Assembly: GCA_963726065.1 (NCBI GenBank)
Contig: CAVSAU010000013.1
Coordinates: forward strand, 472,826-536,825
DNA from: Neomesorhizobium sp963726065
GTDB taxonomy: Bacteria; Pseudomonadota; Alphaproteobacteria; Rhizobiales; Rhizobiaceae
Length of the DNA: 64,000 nucleotides
Direction: 5' to 3'
Position 1 is the first letter of the stretch, and each line of letters opens with the position of its first letter. This document shows, piece after piece, positions 26,554 to 36,606 of the stretch. The notes beneath the pieces were generated by a model. The model ran no database searches. It saw only the letters and a program-made list of their open reading frames with translations, and was not told where the DNA came from. A program made the position numbers and the translations under genes.

Positions 26554-27240
26554 TCAGACGCCGAGATAGCGATCCTGAAGCTCGCCGGTCAGGCCGGCTG
26601 GCTTGCCGCGCCAAACGGTCTGGCCCTTCTCGAGCACGAAGGCGCGGTCGGCCACCGGCAGTAGCTCCGACAGCGTCTTGTCGACGACCAGGATGGACTG
26701 GCCTTCCGATTTCAGCTTGCGGATCGCCGCCCAGATATCCTGGCGGATCACCGGCGCCAGCCCTTCGGTCGCCTCGTCGAGGATCAGCAGCTTTGGGTTG
26801 GTCATCAGCGCGCGGCCGATCGCCAGCATCTGCTGCTCGCCGCCGGACAGGGTGTTGGCATATTGGTCGCGCCGTTCGGAAAGGCGCGGGAACAGCGCGT
26901 TGACGCGTTCCAGTGTCCAGTCGCCCTTGCGCGCGGCCGCCACGAGGTTTTCGCGCACGGTGAGGTTTGGGAAGCAGCGGCGGCCTTCCGGCACCAGCCC
27001 GATACCCAGCCGGGCGATGCGGTGGGCGCTCATGCCGGAGATCGCCTTGCCGCCAAGCCTGATGGCGCCTGCACGCCCGCGAACCAGGCCGAGAATTGAC
27101 GAAATCGTCGTCGTCTTGCCCATGCCGTTGCGGCCCATCAGCGCCACGACCTCGCCCTCGCCGACCGACAACTCGACGCCGAACAGCGCTTGCGAAGCGC
27201 CATAGAAAGTTTCGAGGCCGGAGACTTCGAGCAACATCAC
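26554..27240 (-). CDS. livF: Branched-chain-type ABC transporter ATP-binding protein (LivF)
   Basis: 228 residues. Walker A is GRNGMGKTT, signature LSGGEQQ, Walker B LLILDEATEGLAP, Q-loop VPEGRRCFPNLTVREN. The absence of an H-loop histidine (SILVVDKTLSE) is noted. Its start overlaps the livG stop (ATGA). Part of a Liv/HAAT importer whose position beside the tryptophan/anthranilate catabolic genes suggests an aromatic substrate. Confidence 0.93.
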   Translation of the reverse strand: MMLLEVSGLETFYGASQALFGVELSVGEGEVVALMGRNGMGKTTTISSILGLVRGRAGAIRLGGKAISGMSAHRIARLGIGLVPEGRRCFPNLTVRENLVAAARKGDWTLERVNALFPRLSERRDQYANTLSGGEQQMLAIGRALMTNPKLLILDEATEGLAPVIRQDIWAAIRKLKSEGQSILVVDKTLSELLPVADRAFVLEKGQTVWRGKPAGLTGELQDRYLGV

Positions 27241-27986
27241 GCATGCTCCCCGAGATAGGCGCGACGGACTTCCGGATCACGGCGGATCTCGTCGACCGTA
27301 CCTGTTGCGATGATGCGGCCGTAGACCAGCACCGAGATACGGTCGGCGAGCGCGAAGACCGCGTCCATGTCGTGCTCGACCAGAAGGATGGGCGCTTCCT
27401 GCCTCAGGCCGTCGAGGAAACCGGTCAGGTCCTTCGAACCTTCCGGCCCCATGCCGGCCATCGGCTCGTCGAACAGGAAGGCCCTCGGCCCCAAGGCGAG
27501 CGCGATGGCGATCTCCAGCTTGCGGCGCTCGCCATGCGACAGTTCGGCTGCCGGCAGCCGGGCGCGCCGAGCCAACCCGACACGCTCCAGCACGGCGAGC
27601 GCCGGTTCGGTCAGCGACGCGTCCCGCATCACCGGCTTGAAGAAGCGGAAGCTCGACCCCTGCGCCGCCTGCACCGCCAGCATGACGTTGCGCAGCGCCG
27701 AAAATTCGGGCGCCAGCGACGAAATCTGGAACGAGCGGCCGAGCCCTTTCCGCGCCCGCGCCGCCATGCCGAGCGCGCCGACATCCTCGCCAAGAAACTC
27801 GATGACGCCGCTGTCGGGCCGGATGGCGCCGGCGATCTGGTGGATCAGCGTCGTCTTGCCGGCGCCGTTGGGGCCGATCAGCGCGTGGATTTCGCCCGGC
27901 TTCAGGTCGAGGCTGACATTGTCGGTTGCCTTAAGCGCACCGAAATTCTTGCGAAGCTCACGAATGGAGAGGATTGGCTCAGCCAT
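27237..27986 (-). CDS. livG: Branched-chain-type ABC transporter ATP-binding protein (LivG)
   Basis: 249 residues. Walker A GPNGAGKTT, signature LSHGERRKLEIAIAL, Walker B FLFDEPMAGMGPEG, H-loop LLVEHDMDAVF. The C-terminus has the LivG extension (YGRIIATGTVDEIRRDPEVRRAYLGE). The ATG overlaps the end of livM and the stop overlaps livF, so the cassette is tightly coupled. Confidence 0.94.
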   Translation of the reverse strand: MAEPILSIRELRKNFGALKATDNVSLDLKPGEIHALIGPNGAGKTTLIHQIAGAIRPDSGVIEFLGEDVGALGMAARARKGLGRSFQISSLAPEFSALRNVMLAVQAAQGSSFRFFKPVMRDASLTEPALAVLERVGLARRARLPAAELSHGERRKLEIAIALALGPRAFLFDEPMAGMGPEGSKDLTGFLDGLRQEAPILLVEHDMDAVFALADRISVLVYGRIIATGTVDEIRRDPEVRRAYLGEHA

Positions 27987-28972
27987 GACGGGCCTTTCCC
28001 GCGACCAGCCCGATCAGGCCGCCGCGCGCGAACAGGACAACGCCGAGCAGGATCAGGCCGAGGAAAAACTGCCAGCGTTCGGTCAGCCCGCCCAGTACCG
28101 AATTCGATCAGCACGAACAGCATGGCGCCGGCGACCGGTCCGAACAGCCGGCCGGTGCCGCCGAGGATGATCAGCACGATCAGTTCGCCCGACATCTGCC
28201 ACGACAGCATCGACGGACTGGCGAAGCGGTTGAGGTCGGCATAAAGCGCTCCGGCCAACGCGGTGATCATCGCCGAAACAACGAAGGCGGCAAGCCGCAC
28301 CGGAAACGCGCCGATGCCGACCGCGGCAAGCCGCGTCTCGTTCTGCCGGAGGCCTGCAACGCTGCGCCGAAACGCGAATCCCGGACCAGCGACGAAGAGC
28401 AGCAGGGCGGCAACAAGGACCGCGTAGCAGACCAGGAAGAAGGTCAGCGGCGCCGCCGTGTTGACGAAGGGAAATGCGCCGCGCATGGCGATGGAAAGGC
28501 CGTCCTCGCCGCCGTAGGCCGGCCAGGAAATGGCGAAATAGTAGATCATCTGCGCGAAGGCGAGCGTGATCATGATGAAGTAGACGCCGGAGGTCCTCAG
28601 GCTGATCGCGCCAATGGCGAGCGCCACCAGACCGGAGACGGCAATCGCCACCAGCCAGATGACAGGCATCTGGTCCGATGCCGCCAATCTCGAACGGCCA
28701 GGTCAACAACGGCTGCATGTTCATCGCATGCGTCGACAAGATGCCGGCGGCATAACCGCCGATGCCGAAGAAGGCGGCGTGGCCGAACGACACCAGCCCG
28801 CCGAGCCCCAGCGCGAGGTTGAGCCCCACCGCCGCCAGGCGCCAGCACCGCCATGCGCGTCGCCAGCGTGACGTAGAACGGCTCGTCCAGCGCCAAGCGC
28901 GGCAAGTGGCAGGGCCAGCAGCAGACGCCGCCAGAACGCAGATTGATCGAGCGTTTCGCGGGACATCGTCAT
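27979..28972 (-). CDS. livM: Branched-chain-type ABC transporter permease (LivM), frameshifted
   Basis: About 325 residues after correction. The start MTMSRETLDQSAFW at 28972 leads to GLNLALGLGGLVSFGHAAFFGIGGYAAGI, the LivM hallmark. The second half has SLRTSGVYFIMITLAFAQM and ADLNRFASPSMLSWQMSGELIVLIILGG. The tail ends ARHG with its TGA inside the livG start region. Breaks lie near 28900, 28830, 28690 and 28095. Membrane-spanning subunit of the importer. Confidence 0.9.
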
Positions 28973-29895
28973 CACGTGTTCGCCGCGAACAGGCCTTGCG
29001 GCCGGAATGCCAGGATCAGCGCCATGACGATGTAGATCAGCATCGAGGCGAGTGCGGCGCCGACGGTTGCGCCTTGCGAGGCTCCGATCGCCAGCGCAAA
29101 CGCCTTCGGCAGCAGGAAGCGGCCGAGCGTGTCGACCAGCGCCGACCAGGATGGCGCCGACCAGCGCGCCCTTGATCGAGCCGATGCCGCCGATGACGAT
29201 GACCACGAAGGCGAGGATCAGCACCGGCTCGCCCATGCCGACTTGCACCGATTGCAGCGCGCCGACCAGCGCGCCGGCGAGCCCGGCAAGCGCCGCGCCG
29301 AGCGCGAAGACGATCGTGTAGAGCGTGCGGATATCGACGCCGAGCGCCGCCGATCATTTCGCGGTCGGATTGGCCGGCGCGTATGCGCATGCCGAGCCTA
29401 GTCTTCGAGATCAGCAGATAGAGCCCTACCGCGACGAGCGACACCGACGGCGATGATCGCCAGCCGGTAGAGCTGGTAGCGCGCGCCGCCCGGCAGGTCG
29501 ACCGCGCCGGCAAGCACGGGGGGAATGTCGAGATAGAGCGGGAAGGAGCCGAACAGCCAGCGCGTGCCTTCCGAAAAAATCAGGATCAGCGCGAAGGTCG
29601 CCAGCACCTGGTCGAGGTGGTCGCGGTCATAGAGCCTGCGCACGACCAGCAGTTCGACGATGGCGCCGGCCGCCGCTGCTGCGGCAAGACTTGCCGCAAG
29701 GCCGAGCCAGAACGAGCCGGTCGCAGCAGCGACAGCCGCGCAGGCGAATGCGCCGATCATGTAGAACGAGCCATGCGCGAGGTTGATCAGTCCCATGACG
29801 CCGAAGATCAGCGTCAGCCCCGCCGCCATCAGGAACAGCATGACGCCGAACTGCAGGCCGTTCAGGATCTGCTCGATGAGGAGGGTGCTAGACAT
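28972..29895 (-). CDS. livH: Branched-chain-type ABC transporter permease (LivH), frameshifted
   Basis: About 305 residues. ILNGLQFGVMLFLMAAGLTLIFGVMGLINLAHGSFYMIGAF is the LivH N-terminus; later pieces include SKTRLGMRIRAGQ and PVLILAFVVIVIGGIGSIKGALVGAILVG. It ends RPQGLFAANT, with the TGA sharing one base with the livM ATG (TGATG). Indels near 29435, 29350 and 29145 break the frame. The plus-strand DUF892 gene separates livH from its binding-protein gene. Confidence 0.9.
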
Positions 29896-29959
29896 AGGCT
29901 TTGCCCGCCCCCCTCAGACTTCTCGCCTATGCGCTCTTGCAGTATTTCGTTCGGTGAAC

Positions 29960-29985
29960 GGAACCAAAGCGGGGTCGGGCGATTG
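29960..29985 (+). promoter_or_regulatory. Possible EcfG-type stress promoter
   Basis: GGAAC at 29960-29964 matches the -35 of the alphaproteobacterial general-stress sigma factor EcfG. The expected CGTT at 16-17 bp spacing is only approximated (GATT at 29981). It lies 53 bp upstream of a DUF892 gene, a family often under stress control. Confidence 0.25.
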
Positions 29986-30017
29986 CCTTCCGGTGAAACA
30001 AACAGCGGAGGATACCT

Positions 30018-30491
30018 GTGAAAACCCTGGCCGAACTGTTCGAGCATACCTTGCAAGACGTCTACTACGCCGAAAACGCCCTGACGAAAGCGCTCCCCAA
30101 GGCTTCGAAAGCCGCTGGCGACGCCAAGTTGAAGCAGGCGATTGACGGCCACCTCAAGCAGACCAAGGGACACGTCCAAACGCTGAAGAAGGTGTTTGCG
30201 TCGCTGAACCTGCCGGCCAAGGGCGAGAAGTGCGACGCGATCGAAGGCCTGATAAAGGAAACCGACGGCGTTATCGCTGAAGCCTCGGGAAAGGCGCTCA
30301 ACGCCGGTCTGCTGGCGGCCGCCCAAAGTGTCGAGCACTACGAAATCTCGCGTTATGGTTCGCTGCGGGAATGGGCGAAGGTGCTTGGTCATGACGAAGC
30401 GCATAAGCTGCTCAGTGAAATCCTCGATGAGGAAAAGGCTGCCAACAACAAGCTGACGGATCTGGCCGTCAGCGGGATCAACAAGAAGTAG
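30018..30491 (+). CDS. Ferritin-like DUF892 (YciE-type) protein
   Basis: 157 residues, all-helical. It opens MKTLAELFEHTLQDVYYAENALTKALPK and carries SVEHYEISRYGSLREWAKVLGHDEAHKLLSEILDEEKAAN, the paired E-x2-H type helices of YciE/YciF ferritin-like proteins. These are linked to stress responses, and some bind di-iron. GTG start with GGAGGAT 5 bp upstream. It is transcribed opposite to the liv genes on either side and has its own terminator, so it looks like an insertion into the liv operon. Confidence 0.9.
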   Translation: MKTLAELFEHTLQDVYYAENALTKALPKASKAAGDAKLKQAIDGHLKQTKGHVQTLKKVFASLNLPAKGEKCDAIEGLIKETDGVIAEASGKALNAGLLAAAQSVEHYEISRYGSLREWAKVLGHDEAHKLLSEILDEEKAANNKLTDLAVSGINKK

Positions 30492-30499
30492 CGATCGCC

Positions 30500-30533
30500 G
30501 CCGTCAGCCTCCCTGCCGAAGGCTGACGGCTTT
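30500..30533 (+). terminator. Terminator after the DUF892 gene
   Basis: Perfect 10-bp stem GCCGTCAGCC (30500-30509) / GGCTGACGGC (30521-30530) with an 11-base loop and TTT following. It sits just after the DUF892 stop and just before the convergent binding-protein stop at 30546. Confidence 0.8.
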
Positions 30534-30545
30534 GAACCTGCTCCG

Positions 30546-31693
30546 CTATTTCAGCGCGCAGTCCTTGGCATAGGCGTCGGCATGGTCGGTGAAGCTGGAG
30601 CCAATGATCTTGTTGGTCAGCACGTCGCCTTCCTTCACCACCTCGCGCACATAGATGTCCTGGATCGGGTGGTTGTTGGTGTTGAACTTGAATTTGCCGC
30701 GCACCGATTCGAACTCGGCGGCCTTCAGCGCGGCGCGGAACGCGTCGGCGTCCTTGACGCTGGCCTTGCCGGCGGCCGACGATGATCAGGTTCGCGGTGT
30801 CGTAGGCCTGCGCGGCGTAGATCGACGGCAGCCGGTTGTAGGCCTTCTGGAAGCTCCTCGACGAACTTCTTGTTGGCGGCGTTGTCGAGATCCTTCGACC
30901 ATGAGGCCGAGTTCTTGGCGCCGAGCGCCGCGTCGCCGATCGCGCCGAGCACGTCCTGGCTGAACGAGAAGCCGGGGCCCATCAGCGGAATGCCGACGCC
31001 CGACTGCGCATATTGCTTGACGAAGGCGATGCCCATGCCGCCGGGCAGGAAGAAGAACACGAAGTCGGCGCCGGAATCGCGGATCTGCGCGATCTCGGCG
31101 GCATAGTCGGTCTGGCCGAGCTTGGTGTAGACCTCGCCGACGAGTTCGCCCTTGTAGAAGCGCTTGAAGCCGTTCAGCGAGTCGGTGCCGGCCGGATAGT
31201 TCGGCGCCAGGATGAACATCTTCTTGATGCCCTGCGTGCTCGGCGTAGTTGCCCATCGCCTCATGGAAATTGTCGTTCTGGTAGGCGACGTTGAAATAGT
31301 TCTTGTCGCACTTCGCGCCCGGCCAGCGGAGAAGGCCCGGCATTGACCGAGAGGTAGAATTTGCCCTGCGCCACCGCGTTCGGCACCACGGCCATGGCGA
31401 GGTTCGACCAGATGATGCCGGTCAGGATGTCGACCTTGTCGCTCTGGATCATCTTGTCGGCGATCTGCACCGCCAGTTCCGGCTTCATCGCGTCGTCCTC
31501 GGTGACGACCTCGATGTCCTTGTTGCCGGACAGCTAAAGCGCCAGCATGAAGCCGTCGCGCGCGTCGACGCCGAGGCCCGCGCCGCCGCCCGAAAGCGTG
31601 GTGATCATGCCGACCTTGACCGGTTCGGCATAAGGCCAGGCCCGAGACGCCGAGTGCGAGCCCGAACAGGCCCGCCGCAAGTATCTTCTTCAT
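30546..31693 (-). CDS. Branched-chain-type ABC substrate-binding protein (LivJ/K-like), frameshifted
   Basis: Periplasmic receptor of the Liv-type importer, about 380 residues. The signal peptide MKKILAAGLFGLALGVSGLA starts at 31693 and is followed by VGMITTLSGG. Mature segments include ELAVQIADKMIQSDKVDILTGIIWSN, FILAPNYPAGTDSLNGFKRFYKGELVGEVYTKLGQTDYAAEIAQIRDSGADFVFFFLPG and IYAAQAYDTANLI, ending YAKDCALK. Several indels occur (near 31640, 31325, 31245, 30855 and 30780). An in-frame TAG at about 31536 interrupts FMLAL-LSGNKDIEV and would be a nonsense codon if real. Confidence 0.85.
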
Positions 31694-31770
31694 ATTATTC
31701 TCCCTTTTGTTGCCGTTCCTGCGTTTGCACCATGCCTTGGACCGTTTCGCCTCAGGCATGTCCTCTTGCG

Positions 31771-31787
31771 GGCCGCTTTTCGCGGCC
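31771..31787 (-). terminator. Hairpin directly after the kynA stop
   Basis: GGCCGC (31771-31776) / GCGGCC (31782-31787) with a 5-base loop, immediately downstream of the kynA stop on the minus strand. Possible terminator or stabilising hairpin; no T run is visible. Confidence 0.45.
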
Positions 31788-32631
31788 TCAAAGTTCTGTA
31801 CGAAGTTTCCAGAGTTCCGGAAACAATTCCACCTCCAGCATGCGCCGCAGATAGGAAACGCCCGCCGTGCCGCCGGTGCCGCGCTTCAAGCCGATGATGC
31901 GTTCGACCGTGGTGACGTGGTTGAAGCGCCAGCGGCGGAAATAGTCCTCGAAGTCGACCAGCTTTTCGGCCAGTTCGTAGAGCGCCCAATGTTCGGCCGG
32001 CGCCTGATAGATCGCTTGCCAGGCCGCCAGAACGTCGTCGCTCGGCTTGCCGGCTCTGGCGCCAATCGGTTCGTTTCGCATCCGGTCCGATATCGAAACC
32101 TTCTCGGGAAAGCAGGAGCAGCGCTTCGTCGTAGAGGCTGGGTTCGGCGAGGATGTTCTCGAGTTCGGCAATCACCTCTGTCGCGGTGCGCATGCGGTTT
32201 CAGCATCGCCTCGTTGCGGTTGCCGGCGAGAAATTCGATCGCGCGGTACTGCCACGACTGGAAGCCGGAAGACTGGCCGAGCGAATCGCGGAACTGCGGT
32301 GTATTCGCTGGGCGTCATCGTGCGCAGCACGTCCCAGGCGCTGTTCAGCTGCTCGAAGATGCGGGCCACGCGCGTCAGCATCTTGAAGGCCGGCTGCAGC
32401 CGGTCGTCGCGGATCGCCGCCTTGGCCGAGCGGATTTCATGGATGGCAAGCTTCATCCATAGTTCCGACGTCTGGTGCTGGATGATGAACAGCAATTCGT
32501 CATGCGCGGTCGATAGCGGCGACTGCGCATCGAGGATTTTCTCAAGGTGCAAGATAGTCGCTGTAGGACATGCGTTCCCTGAACGACATCTGGGCGCCCT
32601 CGCGCGCCGGATCGTAAGGTTGTCGGCTCAT
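31788..32631 (-). CDS. kynA: Tryptophan 2,3-dioxygenase, frameshifted
   Basis: Heme dioxygenase that opens the indole ring of tryptophan to N-formylkynurenine; about 280 residues. MSRQPYDPAREGAQMSFRERMSYSDYL is the start (32631), followed by HDELLFIIQHQTSELWMKL. After indels near 32555, 32295, 32205 and 32080 the C-terminal half runs HWALYELAEKLVDFEDYFRRWRFNHVTTVERIIGLKRGTGGTAGVSYL, which contains the heme-ligand histidine (RFNH) and the GTGGTAG loop. Its ATG overlaps the kynU stop (ATGA). Last kyn gene of the run. Confidence 0.93.
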
Positions 32632-33822
32632 GTCACCAGCGCCTTCTTGCGATACTCCGGCGCATCCCAGAGCCGGTTGTTGACGACATCCTCGATGATG
32701 CCGACCGCGGCGCGCACCTCGGCCTCGCCGATATAGAGCGGCGTGAAGCCGAAACGGATGGAATTCGGGCGCGCGGAAATCGCCGATCAGGCCCCGCGCG
32801 ATCAGCGCCTGCATGATCGCGTAGCCTTGCCCGTGGCGGAAGGAAACCTGGCTGCCGCGTTTTTTGCCGTCGCGCGGCGAACTCAGCGCCAGTTCCGGGC
32901 AGCGCTTTTCGATCTCGGCGATGAAGAGGTCGGCAAGGCCGATCGACGCCTCGCGGACGTCGGCCATGTCGACACCGTTCCAAGCGTCCAGCGCGGCATC
33001 GAGCGCCGCCAGCGCAATGATCGGCGGCGTGCCGACCCGCATGCGGTCTATGCCGGCGCCTGGCCGGTAATCGAGATCGAAGGCGAACGGCGCCTCGTGG
33101 CCGAGCCAACCCGACAGCGCCGGCCGCGCGGCGTCCTGGTGTTTGGGCGCGACATAGATGAAGGCAGGCGCGCCGGGTCCGCCGTTCAGATACTTATAGG
33201 TGCAGCCGACCGCGAAATCTGCTTTCGCGCCGGTGAGATCGACCGGTATGGCGCCGGCAGAATGGGCAAGGTCCCAGACGGTCAAGGCGCCGGCGGCATG
33301 CGCCTTTTCGGTCAGCGCCTTCATGTCGTGCAGGCGGCCGGTGCGGTAGTCCACCTCGGTCACCATCAGAACCGCAACACTCTCGTCGATAGCGGCTTCG
33401 ACCTCTTCCGGTTCGACCACCTTCAGTATGTAGTCCCTGTCGAGCGATTTCAGCAGACCTTGCGCGATGTAGAGGTCGGACGGGAAGTTACCGTTGTCGG
33501 AGAGCACGACGCGACGCTTCGGATTGAGCTCCAGGGCCGACGCCAGCGCCTGGTGAACCTTGATCGACAATGTATCGCCCATGACCACGGCGCCTTCGGC
33601 AGCGCCGATCAGCCGGGCAATGCGGTCGCCGATGCGGCGCGGCTGCAGCATCCAGCCGGCCGAATTCCAGCCCCTGATAAGCTGGTTGCCCCACTCCGCA
33701 GCCATCATGTCGGTGACGCGCGCCGTGGCTGCAAGCGGCAATGGCCCCAGCGAATTGCCGTCGAGATAGATCACCCCGTCCGGCATGTGGAACAGTTTTT
33801 TGGTCTTCGCGAAATCGGTCAT
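32628..33822 (-). CDS. kynU: Kynureninase, one C-terminal frameshift
   Basis: PLP enzyme that cleaves kynurenine to anthranilate and alanine; about 397 residues. IYLDGNSLGPLP opens the protein; WDLAHSAGAIPVDL holds the PLP-binding aspartate region; the PLP lysine is in GCTYKYLNGGPGAP. RVGTPPIIALAALDAAL follows. One indel near 32768 shifts the last 45 residues; in the corrected frame they read FTPLYIGEAEVRAAVGIIEDVV and end KKALVT. Start overlaps the ligase stop (TGATG), stop overlaps kynA (ATGA). Confidence 0.95.
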
Positions 33823-35444
33823 CACGCCTCGCCCATGCGCAGCCTGAAGCGCTGAATCTTGCCCGTCTGCGTTTTCGGCAACGTGTCGGTGAACCGGACC
33901 GAGCGCGGATATTTGTATGGCGCGATCGTCGCCTTCACATGGTCCTGCAGGCGCTTTTTCATCAGTTCGTCGGGACGCGCGGATTCGACCAGAACCACAT
34001 GCGCCTCGACGATCTGGCCACGGTCGGCATCGGCAACGCCGATCACCGCGCATTCCCTGACATCGGGGTGAGACAGCAACGCCGCCTCGACCTCCGGTCC
34101 GGCGATGTTGTAGCCGGCCGAGATTATCATGTCGTCGGAGCGGGCGGCAAAGTGGAAGCGGCCCTGCTCGTCTTGCACGAAGGAATCGCCGGTGAGGTTC
34201 CAGCCGTTGCGCACATAGTTTTTCTGCCGGTCGTCAGCGAGATAGCGGCAGCCGGTCGGCCCGCGCACTGCAAGCTTGCCGATCTCGCCGCGCGGCAGTT
34301 CGTTCATCTCGTCGTCGACGATGATCGCCCGGTAGCCCGTAACAGGCCTGCCCGTGCAGGCCGGGGCCATGTCGTCCAGCCGGTTGGAGATGAAGATATG
34401 CAGCATCTCGGTGGCGCCGATACCGTCGAGGATCGGCTTGCCGGTCTTCTTCGTCCAGTCTTCGAATACCGGCGCCGGCAGCGTTTCGCCGGCCGAAACG
34501 GCGATGCGCAGCGACGACAGGTCGGCGCCCTCTTCCATCGCAGTCAGCATGGCGCGATAGGCGGTCGGCGCGGTGAAGCTGATCGTCGCCTTATAGGTCT
34601 CGATGATCTCGATCATGTTGGGCGGTGACGCGTTCTCCAGCAGCGTCGCGGCGGCGCCGAAACGCAGGGGAAAGATCGCCAGGCCGCCGAGGCCGAAGGT
34701 GAAGGCGAGCGGCGGCGAGCCGACGAAAACGTCATCCGGCTGCACGTCGAGCACTTCTTTCGCGTAGGCGTCCGCGATGATCAGCAGGTCGCGGTGGAAG
34801 TGCATGGTGGCTTTTGGCACACCGGTCGTTCCGGATGTGAAACCAAGTAAGGCGACGTCGTCGCGGCCGGTTTTAACCGCGTCGAAGCGTACCGGCTTGT
34901 TGAGCGCGATGCGGTCAAGCTCGGCATCGTGATTGGCGGTGCCATCGAAGCCGATCACCTGCTTCAGGAATTTGCTTTCCTTGGCGCAGGCGACCAGCTC
35001 GTCCTTGATGCGAGTGTCGCACAGCGCCAGGCCGATCTCAGCCTTGTCGACGATCTGGGCCAGTTCGCCGGCACGCAGCATCGGCATGGTGTTCACCACG
35101 ACCGCGCCTGCCTTGGTGGCGGCTAGCCAGCAGGCAACCATGGCCGGGTTGTTGGCAGAGCGGATCAGCACCCGCTGTCCCGGCTTGACGCCGTAGTTCT
35201 CGACCAGCGCATGCGCCAGCCGGTTGGTCCAGTCGGACAGTTCCTTGTAGGTGCGGCGGCGTCCGTTGCCGATTAGCGCGATGTTGTCGCCGAATCCCTG
35301 CTCGACCAGCCGGTCGGTGAGTTCCACTCCGGCATTCAGATATTCGGGATATTGGAAACCTTCGAGCGGCAGTTCCGGCCACTCTTCGAGAGGCGGGAGG
35401 TTGTCCCGCGAAAATGTGTCGACATGTCCTGTCGGCCCCAGCAT
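33822..35444 (-). CDS. Anthranilate (2-aminobenzoate)-CoA ligase, putative
   Basis: Acyl-activating enzyme of the AMP-binding family, 540 residues, full length. The P-loop-like motif is LLGFTSGTTGVPKATMHFH, then GATEMLHIF (A5 region), GWNLTGDSF, SDDMIISAGYNIAGPEVE (hinge) and the catalytic lysine near the end in KTQTGKIQRF. It is coupled to kynU by overlapping stop/start, which makes anthranilate the likely substrate: anthranilate + ATP + CoA to anthraniloyl-CoA. The related family includes benzoate/2-aminobenzoate-CoA ligases. Specificity is inferred from context. Confidence 0.88.
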   Translation of the reverse strand: MLGPTGHVDTFSRDNLPPLEEWPELPLEGFQYPEYLNAGVELTDRLVEQGFGDNIALIGNGRRRTYKELSDWTNRLAHALVENYGVKPGQRVLIRSANNPAMVACWLAATKAGAVVVNTMPMLRAGELAQIVDKAEIGLALCDTRIKDELVACAKESKFLKQVIGFDGTANHDAELDRIALNKPVRFDAVKTGRDDVALLGFTSGTTGVPKATMHFHRDLLIIADAYAKEVLDVQPDDVFVGSPPLAFTFGLGGLAIFPLRFGAAATLLENASPPNMIEIIETYKATISFTAPTAYRAMLTAMEEGADLSSLRIAVSAGETLPAPVFEDWTKKTGKPILDGIGATEMLHIFISNRLDDMAPACTGRPVTGYRAIIVDDEMNELPRGEIGKLAVRGPTGCRYLADDRQKNYVRNGWNLTGDSFVQDEQGRFHFAARSDDMIISAGYNIAGPEVEAALLSHPDVRECAVIGVADADRGQIVEAHVVLVESARPDELMKKRLQDHVKATIAPYKYPRSVRFTDTLPKTQTGKIQRFRLRMGEA

Positions 35445-35447
35445 CTC

Positions 35448-36597
35448 TTATCCTCCCGCCAAAACCTGCCGCGCGATCACGACCTTCTGCACGTCGGATG
35501 CGCCTTCGTAGATTCTGAGCGCACGTATCTCGCGGTACAGGCTCTCCACGACATGGCCGCGCCGCACGCCGTCGCCGCCGTGCAGTTGCACTGCCTTGTC
35601 GATGACCGCCTGCGCGCGGTCGGTGGCGTAAAGCTTGGCCATCGCCGCCTCTCGGGTCACCCGAGCTCGCGCCCATGTCCTTGGTCCAGGCGGCGCGATA
35701 GACCAGCAATGCCGCGGCATCGACATCCAGCGCCATGTCGGCAATGTGGCCCTGCACCATCTGCAGGTCGGCCATCGGCGCGCCGAACAGTTCGCGCCCC
35801 GACGCGCGCTTGATGCTCTCGTCGAGCGCCCGCCGCGCAAAGCCGAGAGCCGCCGCCCCCACCGTCGAGCGGAAAACGTCGAGCACCGACATGGCGATGC
35901 GGAAACCGTCGCCGGCTTTGCCGATCATCGCCGCAACGGAGACACGTACATTGTCGAATTTCAGCCGGGCCAGCGGATGCGGCGCGATCACCTCGAGCCG
36001 TTCGGCGACCGAGAGGCCGGGCGTATCCGCAGACACCAGAAATGCCGACAGGCCTTTCGCGCCGGGGGCTTCGCCGGTTCTTGCGAAAACCACGTAGAAG
36101 TCCGCAATTCCGCCATTCGAAATCCAGGTTTTTTCACCTGAAAGCACATAACCGTCGGATGTTTTCCGGGCGTCCATGTCCATGTTGGCGACATCGGAAC
36201 CGGAGCGCGGCTCGGAAAGCGCGAAGGCCGAGATCGCCTTGCCTGTGCGGGTCTTCTTCAGCCATTCTTTCTGCGCATGGTTGCCGAACAGGCTGATCGC
36301 GCCGGCGCCAAGCCCCTGCATGGCGAAGGCGAAGTCTGCGAGGCCGTCATGGCGGGCCAACGTCTCGCGCGTGATGCACAGCGCGCGCACGTCGAGCGGC
36401 TGCGGATTTTCCGGATCGACCGCCGTCGGCTTCAGCCAGCCATCACGGCCGAGCATAGCGACCAGTTCGCGGCAGGCAGCATCGATATCGTCATGGGCGA
36501 CCGGCAGATTGGCCTTGCACCATGCTTCCAGCCGCTCCGCCAGATCGCGGTGGCGGTCTTCGAAAAACGGCCAGTTGAGGAAGGAGCGATCAGGCAT
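35448..36597 (-). CDS. Acyl-CoA dehydrogenase, one frameshift
   Basis: FAD-dependent dehydrogenase of about 383 residues. FALSEPRSGSDVANMDMDA and KTWISNGGIADFYVVFARTG are the FAD/substrate signatures, FRSTVGAAALGFARRALD follows, and QLHGGDGVRRGHVVESLYREIRALRIYEGASDVQKVVIAR is the second signature. The family catalytic Glu region (YEGAS) is present. One indel near 35660 breaks the frame. It probably oxidises a ring-derived CoA thioester in the lower pathway and hands electrons to ETF. Its stop is 3 bp from the ligase start, with GGAGGATAAG as ribosome site. Confidence 0.9.
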
Positions 36598-36606
36598 GGG
36601 CTCTTC

